From Neurospora crassa OR74A (lineage: Eukaryota > Ascomycota > Sordariomycetes > Sordariales > Sordariaceae), in assembly GCF_000182925.2 (NCBI RefSeq), contig NC_026505.1, positions 4,278,001-4,342,000 on the forward strand: a stretch of DNA of 64,000 nt. Direction: 5' to 3'. A program made the position numbers and the translations under genes. This document shows positions 1-12,200 of the stretch, piece by piece. A model generated the notes under the pieces. That model saw nothing but the letters and a program-made list of their open reading frames with translations, searched no databases and was not told where the DNA came from. Numbering within the stretch: position 1 is the stretch's first letter; every line of letters starts with the position of its first letter.

Positions 1-1020
1 CTGTACGTAGGAAGAAGGTATCTGTGTAGCAGTGTTGCCCCCCAGTTCAAGAGTAGCCGAGTATGTATAAACAAACCTCAAACTTCTCCCCTCTTCTATA
101 GCGTTACTGCCCAATTACCTACCTCTACCTATCCTATCCAAAGAAACCGGCGGCACTACCTACCTACCACTACCGACTTACCCTCTCGCTCCCGCTTTCA
201 GACTTCCTTCAGTCATCCTGTTTCAGCTTCACTTCAGACTGTCAACGTAGCGTAGGTAGTCTTTTGTCTGTCCTACCGTGCCCTTCCCGTTCGCAGCCGA
301 CTTCATCTCGCAGCGAGCCCACTTACACGCGCCTCCCCTTGTTCACGAGGACCTCGCGTTACTCAGATTCTGACTCTTCGGGTTGGGTCTAGTATAGTGA
401 GATTCAGTTCCAGATCTGCCTCTGTTGCTGCCCGAAGGCACTGTTTTCCAGTTCCGTTTGTGCCTCCCTGCCCTAGAGGTGGAACTCTTCGAGGTACGTT
501 CCGGTTTGTGAGACACACACTTTTTCTCTTCCTGCGACACCGCAGCACCTGTGTCGAGCCGTCGAGCCGGTGGTATTCGCAGCCCAGACTCCCAAGCGAA
601 CCTAGCTCAAGAGATCGAAGCCGTGCGCCGGGAAGAGGTTGGAAACTCGGTTCAGGTTGAGGTTCCAGTAGCTTCAGTGAGGCCCCGTTCCCCGCTTCCG
701 GCCGGGCTTTTAAAGCTTCGCATCCCCAGCTGCACCCCTGAAGCTTCCCACCCAGACCCCATTCCGGGTGACATTCCTCGAAGCTCTACCCCACCAGTGC
801 GTGTTGTCTCGTCCTGGCTACGTCGACCTGATCTGCTTCAAATAGAACCCAACCGTCTGCTGGTCCCTCTTCTTGCTACGTCTACTCGCCCTCTCTTCCT
901 CTCTACGAACCTGAAAAATCAGTGTTCTGTGGCAGCTTCTGGTTACCTACTAACACGAAGCTCGGACGACAGAAGCATCTTGACTTCGGCGCGCCCGTCA
1001 CCCATTCATATTGAGCCACA
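1..1020 (+). promoter_or_regulatory. promoter and long 5' leader region of glycogen synthase
   Basis: No convincing coding sequence is seen. Two CCCCT stress-response elements (STRE type) lie at 88-92 and 335-339, together with runs of CCTA/CTAC repeats and pyrimidine-rich sequence typical of Neurospora leaders. STRE control of N. crassa gsn under heat shock is known from the literature; assigning these two copies to it is inference. Several short open frames upstream of the ATG at 1021 could act as uORFs. Confidence 0.5.
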
Positions 1021-3379
1021 ATGGCCCACGACAACCGTGAACCCCGCGAGGTCAAAAACCACCTCCTCTTTGAGGTGGCGACCGAGGTCGCCCATCGAGG
1101 TATGCGCAAAAGTATCAATTGCGCCAGGAAGGAGCTTCCAATCTAACAATTGTTCTAGTTGGTGGAATCTACTCCGTTCTCAAGTCGAAAGCTCCAGTTA
1201 CAACCGCTGAATATGGCGACCGTTACACTCTTATCGGTCCTTTGAACCACCAATCGGTACGCTGCTCTTGCGCCCTTTACACTGTGGCTTGAAACATGGT
1301 TGTTGACAGGAATGATTCCAGGCGGCCGTCGAGGTTGAAGAGCTAGAGCCATCCAACCCCGAACTAAAGGCGACGATTCAGGCCATGAGAGACCGTGGCA
1401 TCGGCATTCTTTACGGACGATGGCTCATTGAGGGAGCTCCCAGAGTGTTGCTCTTCGATACAAAGACCGCTTACGGTTACATGAACGAGTGGAAGACGGA
1501 CCTCTGGAATGTTGCTTCTATCCCATCTCCGGACAACGACGAAGAGACGAACGAGGCCATTGTCTTTGGTTACCTGGTCGCATGGTTCCTGGGCGAGGTC
1601 AGTACTTGCGTCACAAAGCAGAGAGGCGCCCGAAGCTAACAAAATCGTAGTTTGTATGCCATGAGAAGAGAAAGGCCGTCATCGCCCACTTCCACGAATG
1701 GCTTGCCGGTGTCGCGCTGCCATTGACCAAGAAGAGGCAGATTGACGTTACCACCATCTTCACGACACATGCCACTCTTCTCGGTCGCTATTTGTGCGCC
1801 GGCTCAGTAGACTTCTACAACAACCTTCAGTGGTTTGACGTTGACGCCGAGGCTGGAAAGCGTGGAATCTATCATAGATACTGCATCGAGCGAGCTGCCG
1901 CCCATTCCTGCGATGTCTTCACCACCGTTTCCCACATTACAGCTTACGAGAGTGAGCATTTGCTCAAGCGCAAGCCCGATGGTGTCCTCCCCAATGGTCT
2001 CAACGTCACCAAGTTCTCGGCCATGCACGAGTTCCAGAACCTCCACCAGCAAAACAAGGAGAAGATTCATGACTTTGTCCGCGGTCACTTCTACGGCCAT
2101 TACGATTTTGAGCCAGAAAACACGCTCTACTTCTTTACTGCGGGTCGCTACGAGTTCAGGAATAAGGGTGTGGACATGTTTATCGAGTCGCTTGCCCGTC
2201 TCAACCACCGCCTCAAGACCGCCGGAAGCAAGACGACAGTTGTTGCTTTCATCATCATGCCTGCCCAGACCACTTCCTTGACCGTTGAAGCATTGAAGGG
2301 ACAGGCTGTCATCAAGTCTCTGAGAGATACCGTTGATGTTATTGAGCGTGGAATTGGCCGTCGCATCTTTGAGCGCTCTGTCAAGTGGCACGAGGGCGAC
2401 CCGTTGCCTGAGGAGAAGGAGCTGATTACCAGTCAGGACCGTGTTCTCCTTCGTCGTCGTCTCTTTGCCATGAAGAGGCACACACTCCCACCCATTGTTA
2501 CCCACAACATGCTCAACGACCACGAGGACCCAATTCTGAACCAGATCCGCCGGGTACAGCTCTTCAACCATCCCTCAGACCGAGTCAAGATTGTTTTCCA
2601 TCCCGAGTTCTTGAGCTCGGCCAACCCCGTGTTGCCTCTCGATTACGATGACTTTGTGCGCGGCACCCATCTGGGCGTCTTCGCTTCTTACTACGAGCCT
2701 TGGGGCTACACTCCGGCAGAATGCACTGTGATGGGTGTACCAAGCATCACCACCAACCTCTCTGGATTCGGCTGCTACATGGAGGAACTCATCGAGAACT
2801 CGAGCGACTACGGTATCTATATCGTGGATCGTCGCTCCAAGGGAGTCGATGACTCGGTCAACCAGCTTACTCAGTACATGTTTGAATTTACCCAGAAGAG
2901 CCGCAGACAGCGCATCAACCAGAGAAACAGAACCGAGCGTTTGAGCGATCTCTTGGACTGGAAGCGAATGGGTATGGAGTACGTCAAGGCACGCCAACTT
3001 GCGTTGCGCCGCGCCTATCCTACATCTTTCAATGGCGAGGAGGAGGAAGACTTCATTCCAGGAGTCGAGCAAAAGATATCTCGTCCCTTCTCAGTACCGG
3101 GCTCGCCTAGAGACCGGACTGGTATGATGACCCCTGGCGATTTTGCTAGTCTTCAGGAGAGTCACGAGGGTCTGAGTACCGAGGACTACGTTGCATGGAA
3201 GTTACCGTAAGTGATGGTGATGTCCTCTCAACATGTTGAAAAATGATACTGACTTTTCTGATTCTAGTGAGGAAGAGGACCCTGAAGAGTATCCTTTCCC
3301 GCTTACCCTGAAGCAGCGTACGGGGCCGGGTAGCCCCCTCGACAGTATTCAGGGTCTACAACTCAACGGCACCAGGTAA
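1021..3379 (+). CDS. gsn: glycogen [starch] synthase (GT3 family)
   Basis: This enzyme transfers glucose from UDP-glucose to growing glycogen chains in the cytosol, extending the primer made by glycogenin. My model has exons 1021-1099, 1159-1256, 1322-1597, 1651-3206 and 3268-3379, all with GT..AG introns and continuous phase, giving 706 aa, the usual fungal length. The N-terminus has the sugar-nucleotide loop [14 protein letters not shown] (about residues 26-39). The E-x7-E catalytic motif lies in [14 protein letters not shown] near residue 500. The arginine cluster [13 protein letters not shown] near residue 568 matches the glucose-6-phosphate-sensing helix of yeast Gsy2. The C-terminal tail is acidic and carries serines in [11 protein letters not shown] that resemble the inhibitory phosphorylation sites of the family. 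The ATG at 1021 gives the conserved [20 protein letters not shown] start. Glycogenin lies about 36 kb downstream on the opposite strand. Confidence 0.96.
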
Positions 3380-5269
3380 CGCGAGCTCTGTTGCCTTGAT
3401 CATCTTTCAGAATCGTTCAGTCATTGGTTGTCAGCGTTTATGTTTCCCCAAAAAAAATACACGGGCTTCGTTGGGCGGAAATCTGATTTGTTCGTCCGAG
3501 CTATCCACCCTGGTCCCCGGGAGTACTGGAGCTCGCAGAGCATAGCAAGACGAGGGTGCGATAGAAGAATCCTATCATCGTCGGGTTGAGCAGGTATAAG
3601 GGTTGACGGGAGAAGGGCCGAGACGTGGGGACGCAGTATCCTCCCGGTCCTCCTTTCAACCTTCGTGGTCCCCGGTGAAGTCAAGCTCTTGTAAAGCCAT
3701 AGCGGAGCGAGTTTCCAGTCCTCGACGTCGGGTTCTGAGCAGGGTACATTAGGGTAGGAACAGGACCAACGGTGTGTGTAACTGTACAATGTATTTGCCT
3801 GGCGGAGGATTCCATCGTTTTCTTGTACCTAATAGAATCGGGCTTTCTCAGGACATCATCGATGGTGGTGATTCCATGTGCTTAAATAGGCCGCATGGCC
3901 TTTAGTAATAGGGTGTATGTAGGCCCTGCATATTCGTCTTCTCAGGGGGGGGGGGGCAACCGAGGCGTTCATAGGCTGCAGAACAACGTGCAATGAAATC
4001 CCCACTCCAGATATTAGTTAGGAGGTTAGCACTTACAAGGACGTGGGCACGAAGCAAACTAGCATCAGTTGCCAATCATTGGAAGTCAGGAGCTCATCTC
4101 TTTGTCTAATCTGCCCAGTCGCCTTTGGACAGTAAGCGCGTTTGAGGCAAAAACGCAATATCGATATATCATAGGAGGGGAAAGAGTCCTAGACCGATTC
4201 TGTGGCGCATATTCCAGCAACGGAATGAAAGCAGGCTGACACCGACGGAGGGTTCGTTGTTTGCTTTTGGCGGCCAGAGATGGCGTTCACTTCCTTCAAT
4301 CTGGACTGTGTGCCGTGGGTGTTGTGCTTCGTTGCCTCTCCTGTCCATTTCTGACGACGCAGCAATTCCTCATAAGGTAATCACAGCCGATTCGGGAGCA
4401 ACACCCAGCTCTCTTCCCTTCTTTTTGACCTGCTTGAGGTTGCAGCACCTTTCGGTTACGACGTGCAAACACGTTCCATCGGGCGCCTCCAGCAAGCACA
4501 CCAAGTCCTGTGCGACCCTAGCCGTTGTGTACACTACTACATACATACCTATATATGTCCATGGTACGCCTATCGTGCGTTGCTTCAAAGCCTGTGCGCT
4601 GCCTGCTTCCCCCCTTTTGAGTACCTTAGGTATGTGGTCCTCCGCTACTACCTTGGTTCACCACGTTGACTGCTTCGGTCCCCTCTTCCCCTAGGACTCC
4701 CTAGGACGGCATCTGCAAATTCTCGTTATATTTACCACATTCCCACGAGGTGCCGCAATTAGCAAACAGGATTGTCAACAATCCCACCCTAGGCAGTGGT
4801 GAAACGAAACAGTCGAAGCCATCGGTCAGTGCTGGTTTGCCGGAGTATTAAAGGCCCCACGCTAGGGGTAACAACAACAGCGGCACAGCCTGCATTCATG
4901 CCCCAACGCGGAATCTCCCCAGGCCCCCCTTGACAAGTTCCTCTCGATAACAGTGGCCGGCCGGGTTCGCGCCCCTGCAACCTAACATCAACCACTCTTG
5001 CGATCGCCATCCAGGTACCACCAACCCAACGATATTTCGACTCTGCCCAGGGTTTGGATCGTCGCTTCTCCAGGGCGGTAGCCGCCCCTTAGACTAGACG
5101 AGTATCCAGCTCCCACGCAACGAGTTTGCGTAGGATTTCGAAGCATTCATCAACCACAAGCCACCACTCTTCTGGCGCTCGCATCTCAATCTTTCTCCCT
5201 CTGTTTCTTCTTACTTTTCTCTGCCTCATCCGTTCGGAATCTCAGACTGTATCACGGGGGCGCAACAAC
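3380..5269. other. intergenic, gsn to F-box gene
   Basis: This holds the 3' region of gsn and the promoter and leader of the F-box gene. A G-run of about 10 lies near 3947. No gene is supported: the longest frame (4257-4694) has no family signal and no coding bias. The frame upstream of the F-box ATG is open back to about 5126 but contains no ATG. Confidence 0.5.
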
Positions 5270-7484
5270 ATGAAGTTCTTCAGGCGTAATAAAGACAAGC
5301 GGAAGGCCAGCGTCGGTGGTTCGGCCATAGCAGCCGCCTTGCCGGGCTTCGGTTACAGCCCCAACAGACAAGTCTTGGGCGCCGGCTTCGATGACGACTC
5401 CCGAAACCCATACCCCTCCTACGGCCACGCCCGGAACGATTCAAATGGCCCGTGGGGTTCTCAGTATCGCCATATGGTGACGCGGGAGTCTGCCACCATT
5501 CTCGCGAACCTCCCAGCCCCGATTCTCGAACGCATATTCACTTTTGTATGCCCCCATAGCAGGGATACGAGCTACGAGACTTGTGAAGCCAGCTCGACCG
5601 AAGATGCTTGCATGCTGTGCGACTTGCGCGATCTGGCGCATTGTGTCGCCGTGTGCAAGAGGTGGAGGAAAGAGGGCGTCAATCTTCTGTATGTTTAGAC
5701 CCGTTCGGATGGGCATCAAGCCCCGTTTCCCTGATACCGTCCGTCGCCATGGAAAAATACTGACGGGGTCACTACTTCACAGATACTATAGCATCCGCAT
5801 CGACCAGGTGCATTATTGCGACCGCGAGGCAGACTTAGCCGAAGCCCGCAAGCGCAAAGCCCGATTTGATCGCAATGGAGAACCCGAGGATACGGCGCAG
5901 GCGCGCCTCAAATTGCTATGCCGCACTCTCCGCGAGGATCCCGTGCGGCTAGGAAGGATCGTGGAATTCTTCAAGACGCCTTATATGCTGCGAGAATCCT
6001 GCCGGGCCGATCTAGCGCGGACGATCGCTGTAACGCCAAACCTCAAGTATGTCGATTTGCCCGAAGGCCTGTTTGCAGATGATCCAGCCTTCGTGACCCT
6101 TCGGCTCGAAGTACAGGCGCGATGCCTTCACCTACGAAAGATGATATATATGGCTGGTGCGGAGCATAGTCTGCAGATGCTGGCCACCGGAAAAGTGTGG
6201 CCTCACCTGGAGGTATTGGAGCTGGTACGCGTGGAAGTCGACCCGGCAATCCTACGCCAGGTGCTTGGTTGCTTAAAGAGCTTGCGCGTCCTGAAGATCA
6301 ACGACACAACCTGCGTCACCGACGAGACTTTGGCGTGGAACGACATGTTGCCTCCTTTTCCCGCACTTGAAGAGCTCATCCTTACCAACGTTCCCAATGT
6401 CACCACAGAAGGCTTGAGGGGCTGGTTAATGGACCCGAACGCGCAGAGCGCACTGCGAGAGCTTACCCTGAACAGTACAGGCGTATTCCCTTGGGCCTTG
6501 CAAGAGTTCTTGCCGTATGCTCCAAAGCTCAAGCACCTTTCCGTGATGGACAGTGTCGCCCAAGCCGTGCCGTCCGCCAACGGTCAATACTTTGCACAAA
6601 CTTTCAACTCGACAAGTCTCCAGACCTTACACTACGAGATCACCCCAGCCTCGTCGACTCCCAAATACTCTGGCATTACCTCGAGCTATTACAGCTTCCT
6701 GGCAACTTCCTTACTGACAGGCGGACTACCAAACCTACGGGCACTCTATGTGCGAGACCCGAACTTCCCCGACATGTTACTCGGTCTTCCCACACCTTCC
6801 CCCGGCTTTGTTGGAGCCAGTATGGGACGCCCTTCCAGTAGCGGCTCGAATCGCGGTTTCTCCCCCAACAGTGGGCCCATGAGCTTTTCACAACCCGGCT
6901 CTGGGTTTGGACCTGCTGCTGGTGGTAGCTTTCATTCACACCAAGGCAGCTTATCAGGCTTTGCTCCTCCCGCCGCTCCCTTCGTGCCCGGCCATCGTCA
7001 ATTTGGGTCCGTATCTTCGGTTAACAGCTTCTCGGGTTTCCTGCAGCCGGCAGCCGGCAAACAACCGCCTCCCAACCATCGGTTCAGCAGTAACAACCCC
7101 TTTGCCAACTTGGTAGCCCCACCTGCAAATCTCCCTGCCAAGCTCGAGGTGTTCACCAAAGGCGACGACGAAACCACCTGGTCCTTTGTGAAGGTCGGCG
7201 GTGGGCCGGCAACGTCCCCTGGCGCGAATGAAAGCCCACAGAGCGGCTATGGGCGGAGGGGCAGCGGCGCTGGTGCGAGGAGGAGCGTGCTAATCGGTGG
7301 TGCCGGGGTTGGCGGTGGTTTCTTGGCCTTGCCGGCTGAAGATCCTGGCAGAAGCACTCGGGGAGGGAGTGTGGATAGGGGGACTGGATTTGGCGGTGGT
7401 TCTGGTGGGGATGAGGAGTTGTGGCCTAGGCCCAAGAGCAGTTCCGGGGAGAAGAAGAAGGAGAAGCAGGATTTGTGGCGGTAG
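5270..7484 (+). CDS. F-box protein with leucine-rich repeat-like region
   Basis: This is a probable substrate adaptor for an SCF ubiquitin ligase; its target is unknown. Exons are 5270-5688 and 5783-7484, joined by a 94-nt intron, giving 706 aa. A basic start (MKFFRRNKDKRK) is followed by a low-complexity stretch and then an F-box-like motif, ILANLPAPILERIFTFV, near residues 75-91, extending through ALRDLAHCVAVCKRW-like sequence to about residue 137. An acidic insertion with paired cysteines sits inside the box. The middle (about 200-420) has leucine-rich segments such as LEVLELVRVEV, LRVLKINDTTCVTDE and LEELILTNVPNVT, typical of LRR F-box proteins. The last 230 residues are Gly/Ser/Pro-rich and probably disordered. 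The first ATG in the frame was taken as the start; upstream in-frame sequence encodes a hydrophobic stretch but lacks an ATG. Confidence 0.85.
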
Positions 7485-8140
7485 TTTAAGCTGAAGCCGA
7501 AATATTGGGTGGTTGATTTCGAATATGGGTATTTTCCGGACTGTTGCCCCGTAAGCTGGCACATGGTGGTTCGTGTGGGTTTGTTTGTCTGCCCTGACTG
7601 TTTAGCGTGAATGTAAATGACATGCTCAGCTGTCTGACAAAAAGGGGGTAATATGGGATCTGTGGGCGGAGTGTTAACGGGAACGTTAAAATGGGGTGAT
7701 AAACAAGAAACAGGTTGCAACTGTCGTTTAATGTTGTACGGTAATATCTCGAAACTGTACAGTAGTAAATAATTCCTCTTACCCCTTCCTCCAAGTATAC
7801 TTTGTCCTGCCTGTCCTGTTCACGTTCTCGGTATCAGCAGAGGCCTCACTCGAGATTGGCCAGGTAAGTCTGGTTGGGGGGTTGGTAAATAGCTCCTCCT
7901 GCACTTACTTGCTCGCCAGGTAATTACCAACGCAGGTTCTGTGTCTGTTCACTTGTTCACAAATGCATCCATCCAGCAGGAACATTTCTAAAATATCTGC
8001 TCTTACCTTCAGATAAACCAGCTGCACACTCCTCCATATCTATCTTCTCCAGCCTAAGTTTTCATCAACAACATGCTGCTTACACCCCCCCCGAACCAAC
8101 GAGCCCGGCTAAGTTCCAACCTGTCCACAAGCTTCATGTA
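7485..8140. other. intergenic, F-box gene to phosphoesterase relic
   Basis: I see only the 3' region of the F-box gene and a short promoter. There is no RNA gene or repeat. Confidence 0.5.
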
Positions 8141-9226
8141 ATGCCATCCATCCTCACCATGTCCAACATCAAAGCTCGATTCCTCATTATCTCTGATACT
8201 TACGCCTCGCCTAGCCTCCTTTCCTCCCTCTCCACCATGCCAGTCGACGTAATTATCCACTGCGGCAACCTAACCCAGGAATCCAAGCTTTCCGAGTTCG
8301 CCAGCGCACTAGCTTTTTTCAAAGCCATCAACGGGCCGCTCAAGCTGGTCATCCCCGGTAGCCACGACTTCACTCTAGACGATGCCGTGTACGAGACCAA
8401 GATTACGGAAACCGCCACCAATTTAAGGATTAAGAAGAAGGAGGAAATATACAAAACTTACGGCAAAAAGGGGCAAGCTCGGCAGCTTCTGTGCTCCGAA
8501 CAGGCAAAGAAGGACGGGATTTTCTTTCTGGATGAGGGGCGACATCACTTCGCTTTAGGCAATGGAGCATCTTTATCCGTCTATGCTTCGCCTTATACAC
8601 CACGCGCCTCTTCCGACGACGACGACGACGACGACGACTACCAGGGACAAGGAAATAAGAACTGGAGTTTCCAATACACAAAGAGCCAGGGACACGTGTT
8701 TGATATTGGATATAGTGCTGATGTGGTCATCACCCACGGTCCACCTCTGGGAGTTCTTGATGTCACCGCCGCCTCCGATCCCAAAACCCATGCTGGATGT
8801 CCTTTCCTCTTCGCGGCCGTAGCAATGGCCAGACCGAGACTACATTGTTTTGGACATGTACCCGCGGGATGGGGAGCCAAGATTGTTAGATGGCGGGATA
8901 GACCGGCTTAGGAAAGCGGGAAAATGCCGTCGCATGTGACGGATATTGACAACGAAAAGTCTGTTGTGCTTGAGACGCTGGCGGGGTTGAGGATGGGGAA
9001 GTGGGATAGTCCTGAGGTTTTGGAAAAGAAGAGGGCCAAGCTAAAGCGGTTGAGGGGGGAGAAGTGTTGCAGGATTTCGCATTGTGGGGGAGATACGCTG
9101 AAAATCGAGCCGAGGAAACATACATTATTTGTGAATGCTGCTGGAGAGCCGGTGGATGAAGGGAGAATGCGGTTTCCGTGGGTGGTTGAGATTGAACTTT
9201 CCAGGCAGCCAGGGCGTTTTAGCTGA
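8141..9226 (+). pseudogene. decayed calcineurin-like metallophosphoesterase
   Basis: The reading frame is that of the fungal MPPED/UPF0046-like metallophosphoesterases. It runs without frameshift from the ATG at 8141 to a stop at 9224-9226 but is cut by an in-frame TAG at 8909-8911, after 256 codons. Family sequence continues in the same frame past it (SHVTDIDNEKSVV, ISHCGGD, HTLFVNAA, WVVEIEL), as in intact relatives. The metal-binding motifs are also altered: the usual SDTHG reads SDTYA, GDLT reads GNLT, GNHD reads GSHD, and GHIH reads GHVP; only ITHGPP is kept. A run of eight aspartates (GAC repeat) lies near residue 150. No intron that removes the stop without losing the conserved GWGAK motif is evident. 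Inactivation of a host gene is the simplest reading; a short 256-aa non-catalytic protein is the alternative. The TAG could derive from CAG by a C-to-T change. Confidence 0.7.
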
Positions 9227-12200
9227 GTGAAACGGAATATTCAGGACATGTTATATTTAACCTGGTATGAAGTAGCTGCCTTTCTGGTTTGTAGCTTCAA
9301 AGATACTATAAGCATTGTTACCTTTTCCTTTGGTCGTCAACAAGGTGGCTGTTTTGGAGTGACAACTTAAGACTTGGGTAATAGAAAGTGTTTCGATAAA
9401 ACTATGTTACCACAACACCTCGAGAAAAAAAAAAAAAAAAAAAACCTCTGTAAGTTGGGCAAAAACGCAATGTCTTAGATGACAAGTTAGCTCTGATTTC
9501 AAGAGAAAACATAGCATCTAAAACCTTTTCCGGTCTTAGTTTTTATGGCCAGCAATAACTACTACAATACGGTCAGAGTTGGACATCGTGATGGCCTCCT
9601 AAACGATCCCGTCGACCTCGCCTATCGGGTGGCCAAAACGGAACCATCAACCAGGCAGTTTATGATTTCTTTGAGTACAGGTAATAACCGGCTTCTCTCT
9701 CGGTGCTCAGTACCCCGAATTACGCCACATAGTAGTAATCATCCGCAAACAAGTCGTAGTGTCTAACATTGACGAATCTTGGTGAGAATAAGCCGAACAT
9801 GACAAAATGCTTCATCTCTCAAGGTGCTCCGTTACGCAAGGCTCCGTCCTTACTGTCTCATAAAGAATCAAGTTTGATTCCCTAAGCTCTAGTCAAAGGA
9901 CTTATCGACATTGAACATCTCTACTCACGTCATATCAAGCGATTTTGGATGTCTGACTTTGTACATTCCCTTAGCTTGTTGAGCTATGTAATGTTATATA
10001 CATCTTTGGAATGTGTGTGAGTTATCTACGTTGGGAATGTATCACCACGCCATCGACATGCAGCACTCGTCGTAACGTTCGCTATCTCCATCCACTGTTC
10101 TTCATGGAAAGCTTCCCCCCCCCCCTTCGGAGGTCCGAGTCACCGTTTATTCTTTGCAATTTTTCTTTCAAGCTTTTCATTTTTGTTTTTCTTGAACCGG
10201 TGATGAACCCAGTTTTAGCCTTGGATATTTCTCAATCAATGTCTATGTATCAGGTTCCCGCCTTCTAGAAAACTCCAGTCGGCAGGTTTCACTCCCTTGC
10301 CTTTAACTTTAAATTGAGTAACGTCACACTTAGAGAAGCACTGAGCCCGGTTGGTTTAGTTAGTGTCTCAAGTTCGGTGGTAACACCAAAGCTTTAAAGT
10401 TCATGACGCAACACCACGCCGGTGTCTCACAGATGCGAGAAGGACTATTTCCCGCAATTGGAGACTTCTCTTGATGCAGGATGAGGTTAGACGACGTTGA
10501 CACTTTCCATGCCCAGCAGCCCTTCAAACGTCCAAACATCTAGAAAGTTTTTTTTTATCCACTAGCGAGACTAGTAGACAAGAAAACGGAACTAACAATC
10601 CAAACGGTGAGGAATGAAAAGTTTTCACTTCGAGACACCAAAGCGGTGTCCCAAGAAGGAGTGGGTGCAGTGTAGAGTAGTAGTAGTCAAGGTTCACACA
10701 CACACCGCCTCTACCGTCACCTCACCGTTATTTGGAGAAAGCTTCCACTTTCTTGGCTTGTACCGACCTGGTTCCCCAGCCCAGCCTAGAAATCCAGGAA
10801 TTCCTAAATAGATCCATCCGCCTTACGACCCTCGCCCATCGCATCACAGTCGCAAAAGCGGTGACCTCAGAAAGAGGAAAAATCAAACCCTGCCTTGACC
10901 GTCCTGGCGGTAGGTTTCCAATCTGGCCCTGATTTAGGCGTTACATAGGTCTGGCTGGGTCTGGGTCCGGGTATCTCAACCGCCTAGCTGACGCGGCCCG
11001 CACCATGCTCGTTCGCCTCTCCTCGTCTCACCTGGGCTGGTCGTTCGCGAAAAGTTCCCTGGTCTAGAACCATGCCCGCCACGCCCGCTATGCGTAAGCC
11101 AAGTATAATGAGAGAAGAGAGAGTCAAACGGTTGTACAGTTCGTACGTTCGTAGGCCAGCCAAGGCCCAACTCGCTTGATCTAGGAAAGGGTACTAGTAC
11201 TGCGCGACACAGGATTCGCGGAACAGTGGGAATCGGGTTCACTCTGATCGGGTACATAATCATAGTCTTCATCTGTGGCTGATATTTGACCGTCAACAAA
11301 GTGAAGTTGAAACTACCTCCAACTCATCCTCGTCGGAACGACCCCACAAAAACTCAGTCAAAGAATCCCGGCAACTCGCTGTCCCGGACGAACCGGCCAG
11401 AGCACGGGTCGGGAGCCGGGGCTGTCGGAGCGGTCCGGGGAAAGGGGGGGAGGCGAGGGTACGGCGGGGATGTGTGGCAGGCACCCTCCGAACCTCATTC
11501 GATTGTTGGCGCGGTACTTCGGCTGACACTTTGCCCCTCTCACGTTCAGTTCGGTGGACTTGGGCAATGCAAGCCCTGGAACAGTGCTGGAGGTGTTTCC
11601 CTTTTGGGTATTGTCTATAAATACTCTCTCTCTTTACCCTGGTTACTTTTAAGAAGCGAACCAATCATATAGTCTAGATTGCACATTCTTCCTCTGTTCC
11701 CAGTCGGAAGAAGTCACTCACTAACAATAACACCAGTATCAAACTGCGTACAAATTACAAGCAGATTTGCGGGGGATTCCAACCAAGATCGTTCCTTGTG
11801 CTTTCGAACAGGATTCCGATATTTATCAGGCTCGGAAGACTTTCAAGTGCCATTTCCGCGTGCGCCACCAAGAAAAGTCAACCACGACTGCCTGCACATG
11901 ATGCTTACCAGCCAGTTTCCCCAGCCACTCGGCCATGAACTTCAGTGATAGGATAATGTGGTGAGGGCGACATTGCTCCCTCAATGATTCCATACTGCGT
12001 CAAAGCGAGCATTGAGACGAAATAATATACATTGGCTTCGATTTAGATAATCTTTTTTCTGTTCTCCAAAGAGTTACAGACCCCTCTGCGAGTGCATGCT
12101 GGTCATGCCCCAAAACAAGATACACCTCGATTACATTTTGGTAAAACCGTAGGCGCAAGTAGCATTTGATGCAATCCAGTCTCCAAGATGGCCGGCGCTA

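Noticed and set aside
551-1210. 219-codon frame overlapping the gsn leader and start
   Set aside because: It runs across gsn exon 1, intron 1 and part of exon 2 in another frame; no domain is recognised.
1804-2571. 255-codon antisense frame inside gsn
   Set aside because: It is a mirror of the strongly biased glycogen synthase exon, with no family similarity of its own.
5126-5269. In-frame extension upstream of the F-box ATG with a hydrophobic stretch
   Set aside because: It begins at TTG and contains no ATG. A signal peptide makes no sense for an F-box protein, so this is read as leader sequence.
4146-9473. Shared 14-mer ggcaaaaacgcaat at about 4147 and 9459
   Set aside because: A match of this length is expected by chance in 64 kb, and flanks do not align.
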